Part shown: one piece after another, positions 32,931 to 45,323 of the stretch
Position numbering within the stretch: position 1 is the first letter of the stretch
Layout: every line of letters begins with the position of its first letter
Notes under the pieces: generated by a model
What the model was told of the DNA's origin: nothing
The model's database searches: none
What the model saw: the letters and a program-made list of their open reading frames with translations, nothing else
NCBI GenBank assembly: GCA_029718625.1
Contig: CM056383.1
Span: 64,666,849 to 64,730,848, forward strand
Direction of reading: 5' to 3'
Length of the DNA stretch: 64,000 bases
Source of the DNA: Synaphobranchus kaupii
Taxonomy: Eukaryota; Chordata; Actinopteri; Anguilliformes; Synaphobranchidae
Translations under genes and position numbers: made by a program

Positions 32931-35014
32931 TTTAATACAATCAAAAACAGTCAAAAAAAAACAAAAAAAACACAGAGAACAGCAGTACCTGGTTATACAA
33001 TGTAAACTGGCAGGCTCACTGTTAGGTCTCTTTCCTCTTTGTACGTGTTGGAAAATGATTTTTTTCCTTAAATCGTTTGACATTGAGCGCAGTTTGAAAA
33101 TGAGAATGTGTTCCAGAAATGTCCTTTTTGGAAACACAAACTGTCTGCTATAGGGAGTGAAAAGGAGTGTGTAAAACCATTTTCTTTTAAAAAATCTATT
33201 ATTTAATTCTGATCCACTACCTTTATCTTTTTGAATTACAAGGAAATGCTGATGTGTCTAGTAGGTACTCTCTGCAAAAAAAAAAAGAAGTAATTACATT
33301 GCATTACCTTACTCATTAGTTTACCAACTAATTGTCAATGCAGTAAATATTATATTTTATGGAACACATTGTAGTTACAAATACTATATATTCTCTTCAT
33401 TCATATACTGTGTGTTATCCATGCATACAGCTGAATCAAACAAGTCCAGCACAGTACAGTTCCCGGCTCAATCATAAAAAAGCAGAAATATGACTTTTGG
33501 TTGCCAGTTATATTTCCAAATTCACACAGTATGGGATGTTAATAGGACACACTTCCAGTAATCCTCATTCTCATTCTCAAATCCGCATATGTGTTTCACA
33601 ACCAGGCACACCACTGCATTTTCAAAGCGGTACAAGCTACAGGTGTGGGATTGGGCCTTAGCCACCTCCAAAACTTCTGCGCATAACTGTTTATCGGTAG
33701 ACATTATTCAGTGTCAGTACCATTGCTTCGCAGCACCGCTTTATGCATAATAAGTGTAGGCATGGCAACACTGTTGCTTTAGCCTTCTCGTTTTTCACTC
33801 CGCGGATGACAGGATGACGAATGACATTGAAATGCTCATAGCTAGAGCGGGACACTCTTTGCATGATGTAAGCGTAGCTCATGATGTGACTTTCACCCCC
33901 GCAGGTGACAAGAATCCTTGATGGTAAGCTGTAAATACAGGGAAATTCTCGAGCTTTAATAAAGGGTGCACTCCCCCTTCTGGCTGCCGGGAGGCTCTAT
34001 GGTTCAGCTCTGAAACTCTCTGAATTTTTTTACGTGCAGCGTATAATTTATGCACAGTGGCTGAGTCATATACCTGGCTACTCATTGAGTAACATTCGAC
34101 CCCCTTGAGATATTAGGCCAAAAGAAGACACCGTACATGTAGTAATGAAGCTACATTACATACTGCAGGCCACATTAAGCAGCTAGGTCAGTCACAACCC
34201 TCGGAGAGAATAACCTCCTGTAATGATTGATTTCATCAGCAGGCTCCCATGGAAACACTGCGGCTTGCTTTTGAGAACGATTTGGCGCAGGAAAATTGTT
34301 TCAAAATACAGTCACAAGTGTTTTTTTTTCTATGACCTGCTTTCACTTAGCATTGTCTAATCCATATATTTTACCATTTGATGTTACTGGAGATTGGTGA
34401 TCAAAAATGGTATAAAAATTTAAATAAATCACACAGGATGTCCAACGATGAGCTCTTCCACTGAAGAGGGCGTGATGAATCTGAAGTACACGGTATTTAT
34501 CTCTCTATGATAAGCATGTATGCTGAAAATGGATGATGTACATCATCGCTTGTGTCCTTTCATAGAAATGCTAAATTCATACTGCAGAATTTGGTAAGAG
34601 ATCCAACCAGTACTACCTACTTGTTCTTTTTAATGTCTTGCTGAATTGATGTGGTCCAAATTTAATATCCCTTGCGTGATTCAGAGTAACAGGCATGTAA
34701 GCAACTTCAACGTGTGGTGCTCGCTCATTATTTACAATGCCTACAGGGGCACAGATAAAATGTATTTAATGAATTGCTCTATAATAACTCAGACTTAATT
34801 TTCATGTGCAGTATGCAAGAAATACACCACTCCAATATAAACCACATCCAAATATAATTGATAACAAAATAAATATGTTTTAAGTGTGAAGTTTGGCCTG
34901 GTCAAAAGCCGCAAAGGACAGGAAGTTCAAATGAGCACCACCAAGCCAAACTTCAGCTCTCTACACTATCATCCCTTGGATGTTTGGGCAGAGGAGATAG
35001 AGAAACTTCAAGGA
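32931..35014. other. No gene recognised
   Basis: Short open frames only; no family motif, repeat terminus or splice-supported exon was seen over about 2 kb. Confidence 0.45.
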
Positions 35015-35169
35015 CCTTATGTCATGGTTTTGACCCTGTTTCCCCTTGCGGTGGTTCTCTTTGGTGGCCACGCGAGGGCGCTGCCCTTTTGGTAGATGCT
35101 TGCTCCGCCCCGCTGAGTTGTCGGATCTTTTGTTAAGCGTTTACACCTGTTGCGTAGTCACCGGAAAGA

Positions 35170-35178
35170 TATATATAA
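35170..35178 (+). promoter_or_regulatory. TATA box of the solo LTR
   Basis: TATATATAA lies 150 bp inside the LTR, followed after about 30 bp by GGGGATTCGAC-type sequence where transcription could start. This is inferred from position only. Confidence 0.55.
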
Positions 35179-35289
35179 GCCTACCGTTTCCTTCATTCGG
35201 GGATTCGACATTGATTGTTAATTGTATGTACTGTGGTGTTATTGTTGGCTGTGAATTTTCGTACCGTTTTGGCTATTCGCCCATTTTTA

Positions 35290-36456
35290 ACGTCTCTTAG
35301 TTGAGACAGGGCTTATTTCTTACTGGCTTGGTAGGTTGATTATCTCGTAGAAGTTTGGGACCGTAAATCTCTGCTCTATTTCGCCATAGTGTGCTTTTTC
35401 TCCGTGTATGGAGATTTGGGCGTTTCTGTTGGGAACTTTAGTCCAGTTCGCCTCTAGGTGCATGTCGTCTCATGTGAGATTGGGCGTTTGCGCTTCTGCT
35501 GGGCTGCTTAGCTTGTGGAAGTGTATAGTAGTTGTTCTTTGTCCCCCTTCGCCTGTTTGGTTTTCTTACTGAGAGACCTGGCGTTTTGCTTCTACTCAAT
35601 TCCGTGTTACTGTAAGCCAGTAAGTAGCCTTGGTACGTTTTTCCCTGTTTAGTCTCCTTCTCGTGGACTACGTTCCCCGTTGTTGTGATTCAGGGTTTTA
35701 TTTATATTGAGGCTTCGTGCTATTATGTTTGCGTAAGTCTTTTGTTGCAGCTGTCCTGTTCGCCTTTTTGCCTTTGAGACGATTTTGTTGCGAACTGTTG
35801 TTCTGTTTCGTTCTCCGGGTGTGTTGTCTCCTTATGTGGAGCTTGGGCGATGCTGTGGACGTGCTTGTGTTTGACTGCGTGTTTTTTATAGCCTCGGAAC
35901 GTTAGCTCTCTGTTCCATTTTGCCTCGTTACATTTTTTCCATTAGTCAGAGGCTAGGGCGGTTGTTTTATATCAAGCTTGCGTTAGTCTGTGGATAGTAA
36001 AGTTATGGGACGACGGTGCTCCGTCGGCTCACCTGTAAAATGTTTCTCTCTCTTGGGAGATCGGGTGTTTACCCTCTTGGTTTATGCATTGGACTGCTAG
36101 CCTTTTTTCTCGCCATGGAACGTTAAATCTCTGTTCCTTTGCCTCGTTTCATCTCCTGTCTGAGAGGTTAGGGCGTGGCTCTGTTTTAAGCTTGGTCATT
36201 TTGCTGGTAAGGTTATGGGACTGCGATTCTCCGTTGGCTCGCCTGTAAAATGTTTCTTCCCCCTGGGAGATCGGGCGTTTACCCTCCTCTAGGTTCTGCA
36301 TATGACTGTTAGTGCTAGCTTATTGAATTAGCCACGTAACGTTATATCTGTTCTTTTGCCTCTTATTAAATTATTTCATTCTTCATTTGTTGATTGTTTA
36401 TTTGTGCCTTTTCGCTACTCGCCCGTTCATTGTGTCTCGTTACCGAGACAGGGCGT
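35290..36456 (+). repeat. Array of short hairpins each followed by GGGCG
   Basis: At least eight sites share the pattern (G)TCTC-loop-GAGA-NN-GGGYG: near 35292, 35398, 35467, 35827, 36045, 36151, 36255 and 36434. Examples are GTCTCGTTACCGAGACAGGG and GTCTCATGTGAGATTGGGCG. Loops and spacings vary (about 70 to 360 bp) while the stem and the G-rich tail recur. Two longer units (about 35896 and 36117, starting GGAACGTTA) repeat at about 220 bp. Confidence 0.75.
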
Positions 36457-36667
36457 GTATTATGTCTGGCTGTTCAGATCCCTGTCCTTGCGCTCTACTT
36501 AGCGTTTGACAGTAAGCCGGGTAGTAGCGTCTGTAATAGTGTTCATTGTTCCTTGTCTTGTCTCCTCCCTTATCTGCGGGGTATCCCGCCTTAGTGGCCT
36601 AAGGGCTTAATGATTCCCCTTGCTGCGTTTGGCTCCTCCCACCTCACACGTCACGCCCCATTACACC

Positions 36668-37250
36668 TTAACGGGATAGTTCGGAATTTTGGACATAATG
36701 TCTCAATTACGACTTACCCATGATGTAGTTGATTGATGGAAACCATTTTCAGCTAATTCCATGCTGTCCCTTCTTTTGGACATACACACGTTGCTAATGC
36801 TAGCGCAACTCTATGGTAACCGGTAGCATACACTACCAAACGCACTTAAACACTCCACAGTGCACCTATGTTCTCTGTGGAAGTACGGTGGTGGAGCGAT
36901 ACTTTACGTTACCTACGAATGTAGTGCCGGCACTGGTCGACTACAACAACAAAGAACAGCAACAAGTTGCAATGGCCACGGTCGCTCCGCCGCCGTACTT
37001 CCACAGAGAATATAGATTAGCACAAAGTAAAGGATTGAACTATAGTTTGACTTCAAAAATTATGGTATAAACACTCAAAATAACCCTGATAGACTGTCGT
37101 CGTATTTTATTTGCTTTGGGTGCACTGTGGAGTGTTTAAGTGCGTTTGGTAGTGGATGGAATTAGCTGAAAATGGTGTCCATCAATCAACTACATCATGG
37201 GTAAGTCGTAATTGAGACATTACGTCCAAAATTCCGAACTATCCCTTTAA
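36668..37250. mobile_element. TTAA-flanked long-inverted-repeat element, 583 bp
   Basis: TTAA lies at 36668-36671 and 37247-37250. The arms 36672-36762 (GGGATAGTTCGGAATTTTGG...) and 37157-37246 are complementary over about 90 bp, and complementarity resumes inside (CACTACCAAACGCACTTAAA). A further inner inverted pair, TCTCTGTGGAAGTACGG / CCGTACTTCCACAGAGA (36870 / 36995), makes it a nested foldback. TTAA suggests a piggyBac-type non-autonomous element. Confidence 0.88.
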
Positions 37251-39944
37251 CGCTCATGTTATGTTCAGGGTTCATTTGAACCGATTCAGTGTTTTCTCTC
37301 TCTTAAAAACCAGTTCACCTTATTTATTCATCTTGACACTATATGCCTTTTTTTTATTTGGTAGTATTACATAGTAAACATGAAATAGACATATGCTATG
37401 TTTTCAAAAGTCCTGTACCAATGTTGTATACAAAGGTGGGGCAGGCGTATAAAATATCTACCATCACAGGACGATTTCAAGATGATATCTGAAATTGTTT
37501 CTATGCCGTGGACTCCCAGGCAGTCTGCGATTATGATAAATATAAATTAAAACAACGTCCTGCTTCTGCCTAATTTATGAATACAGCATTAATAATTTCA
37601 ATGATAACACTGTCCCTTCTTCCATATTTTTCCTCTCTGTACTTGCACTACCTGTGCTCATAGAGCTTTCCCCGCTCAGTGGGCCTAAATATAACCCTCG
37701 ATCACCCCGTGGCAGATGGCGGAACCGTAATGTGCCTACCCTCATCTACTTCATTTCCACCATACCCCCCTCCCCCGCCCCGTTCACAAGTTTCTTCACC
37801 CCCAGTCGCATATTTCAAATGAAAAGGACGGCTGCAGTTTGCCATAAATTTTCATTAGAATTGATCCCACAGGAACTCTCCCCCACAGCAACATCTCACA
37901 CTTGTTTCTGCCACCCTTGATATTTTTAGTTTGCCCTAAGTTCTATCCCCCCACTGTTCAGCAGAGATCCTACAAGGACGTCTTGCTCTCGCTTCCATTA
38001 AATCCCTTTACCTGAAGTCAAGTGAGAATTGTCAGATATCTTATTTTGTGCACCATGTGTGATGTCACAGAGCTGACTACTTTATATGTTGATAGGACAT
38101 GTAATATATTTTTATGCAACGGAAAATGAAAGCAATTTGTTCCCCTTCGTTGCATTCTGAGACAAACAAATTATCCAAAATATTTACTTGTACAAATAAT
38201 GCATAATCAATTTTCTCATTAGAGAACGGCATTTGAGGATTCTGTGTTTGTGCGTGTGTGCGTCTGGATTGTGTAACGGAGACTGCACTTTGAGTGAGTT
38301 TTCATGCCTTTACCTTTCAAAACAACAAATCAATGTTGAAGATGTATTCTGCACACTTTGACATTGAAGTGTTTCAGAGCCATACAAATGCTTTTCCCAT
38401 TCATTTCTTTATGGGGGTAACTACCTTCAAGGCTTTACTAAGTTTTATATTATTTTTGTATGATTGCTTATATCATTAAAATGTATTTGGTACATTTGCG
38501 CACAAGTTCTGACTTCCAGGACATTACTGAATTACTGTATGTATAAGCAAAGAAAATATAAGCAAAGGATTCACCTAGTTCTGGAAATGTCAGATGCCGC
38601 TAGACCAAAAACATGCTGGATAATTGCTTCTTCATAGCAGAGCTATCCTGTGGGAATATAGCCTCGCTGGTCAGGCTCATAAAGAATAACTTCTCATTAC
38701 AATGTAGTATTACTTCACACAACATCGGGGAAGCACTTTGTTAAGAGACCAATGGACACAGAGATAATGACACTTGCTGGCGTCTGGCGGTGTCATAATA
38801 AGATGTGGAGACAATGGTACATATGATATATGGCTGCAGTTTGGGGAACTTAATAAAGTAGTCAATTTGTCATGAAGTCAGGATCCTGCTCTATGCATGT
38901 TTGGTATCTTGCCTGAGAATTTACAATTACATCAACCTCAGAAATGATGGCGTAGCCTATGAAAAGTGAAGCACTCCTGGTCCAGTTTAAGGTAAGTAAG
39001 TTTTCCAGACACTCTCATGTGTGGATGATTTCAGGTATTAGGTCTGAGGCATTATGACATCAAAAGACATGAATATACTAGGGATGGGCTGATGCCCCAT
39101 CTGGGAAAACTGGTTCCTTTGTGTTATTGCTCCAGAAATGAGATTAGTGTTTGCGTAGAGCAACCTATTCCCACTAATTTATCAGAGACTAATGGCTGAA
39201 CAAAAAACATCTGGCAGAGAGGAAAAAAATACTTTGGTCCACTGCTATTGTTGAAGTTTGGTTATGGCGTCCCTACTGTTCCATAGACTGTAGAAGAAAG
39301 TATGAGTACAGGTGTGTCATACTGCCTGGATTGGGCTATCCATAAAATCTGAGCAAATGGTCAAGGACAAATTGGTCAGAAAAATCTTTTTATTTCTTTT
39401 AGAAGCGAGTATAAGTAAATATCACAAATGTTTGTGAATAAAGATCCTCTTTCCTCAACTTATTCAAGACTCTAAGACTCAATAGTTCAAACTCAGTAGT
39501 TTACAAAATAGTATTCGATAGTTTTTCACATTCAGTTACCAACTTAAATCATTTCACTGCTGTTAAACAGTCACATGATAGATAAGGGGGAGGGTATTGG
39601 CACATTCCACCTTTAATCTGCCATTAGTCCTCCAAGATTCAGATGCAAATTAGTTAGGGGGCAGACAAAAGAGAGCCATTTTGCCTCCAAGCATTCATAT
39701 GCAAGTTATTGTGGGATAGCTATGTGGCAAGAAGTAATTACCTGTTGATAAGGGCTATCAAAATGCATGGTGACTCCTTGAAGTATTATTGCTATATTTC
39801 AATAGGGAGTTAGTTATCAATGTTTTGAAGCAACATATAATGGGGGAGTAATGCCAAAATAATTAGGGAAGTGGAAGAATGAACAAGGATCCGGGTTAAA
39901 GCAAAATCAAAGGTTAAACCTTATGTATGTATTTTTTCATATTT
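37251..39944. other. No gene recognised over 2.7 kb
   Basis: AT-rich with short unrelated open frames. No element termini or conserved frame were seen. A CT/C-rich stretch lies at 37730-37930. Confidence 0.5.
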
Positions 39945-40425
39945 TTTATGCACGCTGGTGCAGTGGATAGCACTGTTGCCTCATAGCAAGAAGGTCCCGG
40001 GCTTGAATCCCAGATGGGACCCTTCTGTGTGGAGCTTGCATGTTCTCCCCGTGTCTGTTGTACACGCCAATGATCGATATCGTGTGGTCCCCCCCACCCC
40101 CCCAAAAAAAAAAAAATAAATAAATAAAATCATACTGACTGCACCTGGTGTTTGAAATCGTATTTACCTTTTGGGGTTGTTTTAACGCACTTGTTCCTAG
40201 TTTGAAAAATGCACTAATATACGTCGCTCTGGATAAGAGCGTCTGCCAAATGACTAAAATGTAAATGTAAATGTGTCTGCGTGAGTTTCCTCCGGGTTTT
40301 CCTCCCGCAATTCAAAGACATGCAGGTCAGGCTAATTGGGAGGGGGGGGGGGGCATTAACAGGGCGTTGCTGTAAAAGAGCATGTGTTGTCAGTCAACCT
40401 AAATAAAGGTAAATTAAAAAAAAAT
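39945..40425 (+). mobile_element. tRNA-derived SINE (second family), interrupted
   Basis: The head has an A box (TGGTGCAGTGG, 39956-39966), TTAGCACTGTTGCCTC-like text, and a B-box-like GCTTGAATCC (40001-40010). It then has GTGTGGAGCTTGCATGTTCT and, after the insert, GTTTCCTCCGGGTTTTCCTC, CAAAGACATGCAGGTCAGGC and GTTGTCAGTCAACCTAAATA. This differs from the 9675 SINE and lacks the L2 tail. It is split by a 215 bp insertion. Confidence 0.85.
40058..40272 (+). mobile_element. L2-tailed insert within the SINE
   Basis: GTGTCTG flanks the insert on both sides (40051-40057 and 40273-40279) as a 7 bp target duplication. The insert ends GTCGCTCTGGATAAGAGCG with CTGCCAAATGAC and AAATGT repeats, the 3' tail of eel/teleost L2. 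The 5' part (with a C/A-rich run at 40089-40130) shows no SINE head, so it is a 5'-truncated LINE or SINE copy. Confidence 0.87.
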
Positions 40426-41332
40426 TATAATCAAACTTACTGGGTTATGGACTACAGAAATATAACAATTTCATACAATAGTTTCTGGTTCGAGGGTGTA
40501 TTTTACGATGAGAAAGGGCATAATTCACAACAAAATCTTTAAAGCCAGTTTTCTCAAAACTGTGTTTTGCAAAATCACAATATTCAGTCATATCTCCAGA
40601 AATATTTACTCAATCTCATCAAGTACCTCATTTTGTAGCTCTGATTCTGCATGGATCCGGTAACATATATGTTTCCTGTTTTAAAAATAAAACCCTGTGA
40701 AAATCAGTCTACTGTGTCCTTCCCATAGTTGCTGGGTTATGGTTATAGCTGAAACAGGTATGGCGGACAAGAGGCTCTTTGCCCAGCTTGGCTTGCTTTG
40801 AGCCTTTTTGACCAGCAGCACAATCAGGCAGACAGCCCCACAGCCTGGCCTAGCCCATCCCCTCTAGGAAATACAGCCATGGTCTTTATTTGTGATACTT
40901 CATTCAATCTCATGTCCCTCCTTCCCAGCCCCCTGGTGACAGAATAAACAGGCTGCATGCTGGGATTCATTAATATTTATTACACATACAAAAGTGCCTG
41001 GGGTTATTTCGCAAGCCTTTTAATTGTTTGATGCCTACTGTATCATCACAATTAGCCTGCTGTTGGTCTGCATTGTCATAACAAACATGACATGGGGAGC
41101 AGGAAGGTGCCAGCCAAAAATATTTGTAAAAAATCTAATCCTTTGCACAATGCATAATTTGTTGTTTTTTAATAGCAGTTCCCACTGAGGAAGAAAAAGG
41201 GAAATAAAAAATATAAAAATGCATAGTAAAACACAGTAAGTGGCAAAAACACCATCTTATTAATATATATTCTCTTTTTTCATTTCGGTGTACTTCTAAA
41301 GTCCTTGAATGAAGTCATAGTTATTGTTTTGG
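40426..41332. other. No gene recognised
   Basis: No conserved frame or repeat terminus was found. Confidence 0.45.
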
Positions 41333-41376
41333 ATATATATATATATATATATATTTTTTTTTTATTATTTTTTTTT
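41333..41376. repeat. (TA)n and T-rich tract at the LINE 3' end
   Basis: Ten or so TA units followed by poly-T lie exactly beyond the 3' end (minus strand) of the LINE. They probably derive from its tail. Confidence 0.85.
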
Positions 41377-42110
41377 TTTTATATAGCGCATTTCACAACA
41401 AGTTGTCACAATGCACTTGACAGCAAAACAGCAAAACCCAGCCTAAACTCCCCACAAGAGCAAGCCAAAGGCAACAGTGGCAAGGAAAAACTCCCTGGTG
41501 TAACTAGGAAGAAACCTTGGAAGGAACCAGACTCAATGGGGGAACCCATCCTCCTCTGGTCGGCTCAGGGTCTAGGGCTTAAGGACCAACATGGTCAAAA
41601 CAGCCAATGTCCATGATAATACAATTTGCAGCAGCTAGATGACAGTCCAGATGTGGCGGCAGTGATGGTGGGGAACCGGGCGCCGATGGCGGCGGGAGCA
41701 GCTGGCAGCGGTGGTAAGGAGGGAGGGGCAAGCGGCAACGGACAGGAAGCCGGACAGCAACTCTCGAGATGCGGGGCATAAGCCCCGCCGGCAGAATGTG
41801 AAAAAAAAGAGAGAGAGAAAACAGTTAGGGGAAGTGTAATAGAGCAGCAGGAGCACCAACTGGAGGGGTGGGGGGTGGGGAAGGGGTGGGAGGGTTGGAC
41901 AGGTGCCCCCGCCAGGAGTAATCTATGGCTGCATAGCTATGAAGACAGAGTTTGAGGAACCATGCAGTCATGAGAGGGAAAACAGTCCTACCCACCTATC
42001 AAGAGCCAGCCCAGGAAGATGGGGTCACAGCTGTTGACAGGTGACAGTAAGGAAAGGATGCCACCCCACATTACTCTATGGCTAAATGCTTCTCTGGTCC
42101 TGTCTCCAGA
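41377..42110 (-). other. LINE 3' UTR
   Basis: On the minus strand this follows the RT stop at 42111. It contains the complement of CAAGGAAAAACTCCCTGG and GGAACCAGACTCAATGG, strings that recur in fish LINE 3' ends, and a C/G-rich block (41655-41720). No ORF belongs to the element here. Confidence 0.8.
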
Positions 42111-45100
42111 CTATAGCTCATTATAAGCCTGATCATAGAGGTGCGTTTTTAATCTAGACTTAAATATTGAGACAGTGTCTGATTCCCTTATAAGTTTTGG
42201 TAGGGTGTTCCACAGTAGTGGCGCTCTGTAAGAGAAAGCTCTACCACCCGTCAAGTTTTTAGATATTCTTGGGACTACTAGGTAGCCTGCGTCTTGGGAA
42301 CGGAGTGATCTTTTTGGCTTATATGGTAAGAGCAGATTACATATATACACTGGCGCAAGTCCATTTAAGGCTTTAAAGGTCAGAAGCAAAATCTTAAAGT
42401 CTATCCTAAACTTAATTGGTAGCCAATGAAGCGATGCTAGTACTGGGGTAATATGCTCATATTTCTTAGTTCTAGTTAAAATGCGAGCGGCTGCATTCTG
42501 TACAAGCTGGAGATTATTTAGCAAGGACTTAGGGCAGCCAGATAGCAGGGCATTACAGTAATCTAGCCTAGACGTAACAAAAGCATGGATCAGTTTCTCT
42601 GCGTCCCCTATTGATAGGAAGTGCCTTATTTTAGCTATGTTTCTTAACTGAAAGAAAGCTACTCTAGATATGTTTTTTATGTGCGCGCTAAAGGTTAGAT
42701 CTGGGTCTATAGTAACACCTAGGTCTTTCACAGCTGAGTTTGGAACAATTAAACAACCATCGGAATTTAAAGTAGATGTACCCAGTTTCTCCCTTTGTTT
42801 TTTTGGACCTAAAACCAGCATTTCGGTCTTTTCTGAGTTTAGGAGCAGGAAATTGGAAAGCATCCAGGCTTTAATATCTGCAATACAAGCCTCTAACCGA
42901 GAAAGTGGTAGTGCCTCACCGGGTTTCATGGAAATGTATATCTGCGTATCGTCCGCATAGCAGTGAAAATCTACCCCATGTGCCCGAATAATATCACCAA
43001 GGGGTAGCATATATAATGAAAAGAGTACTGGGCCTAGCACTGATCCTTGTGGAATACCATATTTCATTACTGAGTAACTGGATGATACTTCATTTATTTT
43101 AACAAACTGCTTCCTATTGTATAAGTATGATCTGAACCATGCAAGAGCTTGACCATTTAGTCCAACACAGCCCTGGAGTCTGTTTAGTAGAATTTTGTGA
43201 TCTATTGTATCAAAAGCTGCACTTAGGTCAAGAAGTACAAGAACAGACACAGAGTTTTGGTCGGCTGATAATAGTAAATCGTTAATAACTTTAACAAGTG
43301 CCGTTTCAGTGCTATGGTAGGGTCTAAATCCTGACTGGAACATTTCATGGATATGGTTTGAGCTAAGGTATGCACCAAGTTGCTTAGCAACAGCTTTCTC
43401 TAATATTTTTGATAGAAATGGAAGATTTGAAATGGGTCTATAGTTTTCCAGTTTGTCAGATTCGAGGTTTGGTTTCTTTAGTAATGGCTTAATAACCGCC
43501 ATTTTTAGTGGCTCTGGTACATATCCTGTTACTAAGGATGTGTTAATAATTTTTAACATATGCTGGCCTAGTATGGGGAAAAGTTATTTAACTAATTTTG
43601 TAGGGATTGGATCGAGTAGGCAGGTAGTCGGTTTTGAGGACATAACCAGTTTAGACAGCTCCTCCATGTCAATTGGCTTAAAACAGTTTAGTGCCACTGT
43701 TGATACATCTTCCTGTGTTAACCAGGATTTGGGCTGTTCATTGATTAAGGGAGGAGTGATGCCTAGAGGAGGAGGCAATTTGGAGATCTGGTCTCTAATA
43801 GCTTCAATCTTTTGATTGAAATAATTCATGAAATCATTACTGCTGTAAACGCTGGGGTAGGATGAAAATTCTAATGATGGTTTTTTAGTCAAGTTGTCCA
43901 CAGTGCTAAACAAGAATTTTGGGTTACATTTGTTTTGTTCAATTAATTTAGAGAAAAAGGCAGATCTAGCTGATACAAGAGCTTGCTTGTACTGGAGGAG
44001 GCTATCTTTCCATGCAAGACGAAATACTTCTAGTTTAGCTGACCGCCATTTTCGCTCTAGTTTTCTTGTGGACTGTTTCAGGGCACGGGTAGTGTCATTG
44101 TACCAGGGAGTACGGTTTTTCCGACAAGACTTTCTTTTTAGAGGGGCAACCATATCAAGGGTGCTTCTAAGAGTAAAACTTAACTGGTTAGTCAGTTCGT
44201 CCAGCGATACTTCAGTGGTATTTCCTTTGTTTAAAAGGAATGATTCCGGAAGCATATCTATAAACTTTGGAATGACGTCAGAGTTTAACGACCGGCTGTA
44301 ATAGTGTCTTGGCTCTGATATAGAAGTGGTCGTTGCCTCGATTTCAAAAGTAATAAGGAAATGATCAGATAATACAGGGTTATGGGGTGCAATAGTAAGA
44401 TTAATAACATTGATACCATAGGATAACACTAAGTCTAGGGTATGGCTATGGTAATGAGTGGGTCCACAGACATTTTGTTTGAACCCAACGGAGTCAATAA
44501 TAGAGGCAAAGGCTGTTCCTAGGGGATCACCTGGTTTATCCACATGTATGTTAAAGTCACCAACAATCACAACCTTGTCTGCCGAAATAGCAAGGCAAGA
44601 CAAAAACTCAGCGAATTCTATTAGAAAATCCGAATAGGGCCCAGGTGGTCTGTAAACAGACACTAGGAGAGAGGACTGCATGTTATCCCTTATTTTAGCT
44701 AAGTCATGCTGTACACAGTTCATAGAAAGAACTTCAAAAGATGAGAACGTATGTCCACACTTAGGGGTTAAGCTTAAGGTGGACTGATAGATCGCTGCAA
44801 TACCACCCCCTCTTCCTGACTGGCGCGATACCTGAATACTTAAAAAACCTACAGGAGACGCTTCATTAAGTGCGACATATTCACCAGGTCTTAGCCAAGT
44901 TTCAGTTAGACATAGTACTTTGAGATTATGATCTGTGATCAATTCGTTTACAAGAAGTGCTTTAGGAGCAAGAGATCTAACATTTAGTAGTCCAATTTTT
45001 AGGAGTGATTCACAACAGCTGCTAGCAGCAATATGTTTTAATTTAAGAGTAATAAGATTATCCGCGTTGACACCACGGTTTGCTTTACATTTGGCATATA

Positions 45101-45269
45101 TGCGTGGGGCAGACACAGTCTCAATATAATGAATACTCATTTCTAGCTCAGATATGGGATGGGGATGAGTACTATTGCCAATTTCTAGCTCTGAAACGCA
45201 CCTTGCAGACAACGGCGTTGGGCCATGTGTCTGAGTCACGGGCATTGGGAAACGCGTTGGGAAACGCAC
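42111..45269 (-). pseudogene. LINE ORF2: APE endonuclease plus reverse transcriptase, one stop
   Basis: The frame opens with a start codon at 45267-45269. Endonuclease motifs in order: LKVLCLTETWLRPGEYVALN, GRGGGIAAIYQ, VSVYRPPG, VIVGDFNIHVD and LSDHFLITFE. RT motifs: [81 protein letters not shown] (YADD active site, about 42950) and [14 protein letters not shown]. It ends [10 protein letters not shown] at 42111. The only break seen is a TAA at 43584-43586 between the two domains; both sides are in the same frame, so it is a point nonsense change rather than a shift. Readthrough or a recent inactivation are both possible. Confidence 0.93.
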
Positions 45270-45323
45270 AGGCTCCGATGTAGGATCAGAGGCCTGCTGC
45301 CTGGCCGGCGCCCTGATAAGGTG

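Larger units (their letters stand above)
35020..36665 (+). mobile_element. Solo LTR, 1646 bp, with 5 bp target duplication
   Basis: It starts TGTCATGG and ends CATTACA (TG...CA), flanked by CCTTA on both sides (35015-35019 and 36666-36670). A TATA box (TATATATAA, 35170) lies 150 bp from the 5' end, as in a U3 promoter on the plus strand. No gag/pol frame or internal domain is present, so it is the product of LTR-LTR recombination. Gypsy-type and endogenous-retrovirus origins cannot be separated from the LTR alone. The downstream two thirds carry diverged internal repeats. Confidence 0.85.

Noticed and set aside
35717..35905. Short hydrophobic ORF in the solo LTR
   Set aside because: Lies in the repeat-rich LTR, is not conserved between its internal units and matches no retroelement protein.
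43453..44301. Plus-strand ORFs of 120 and 135 codons
   Set aside because: Antisense shadows of the LINE ORF2 on the minus strand.
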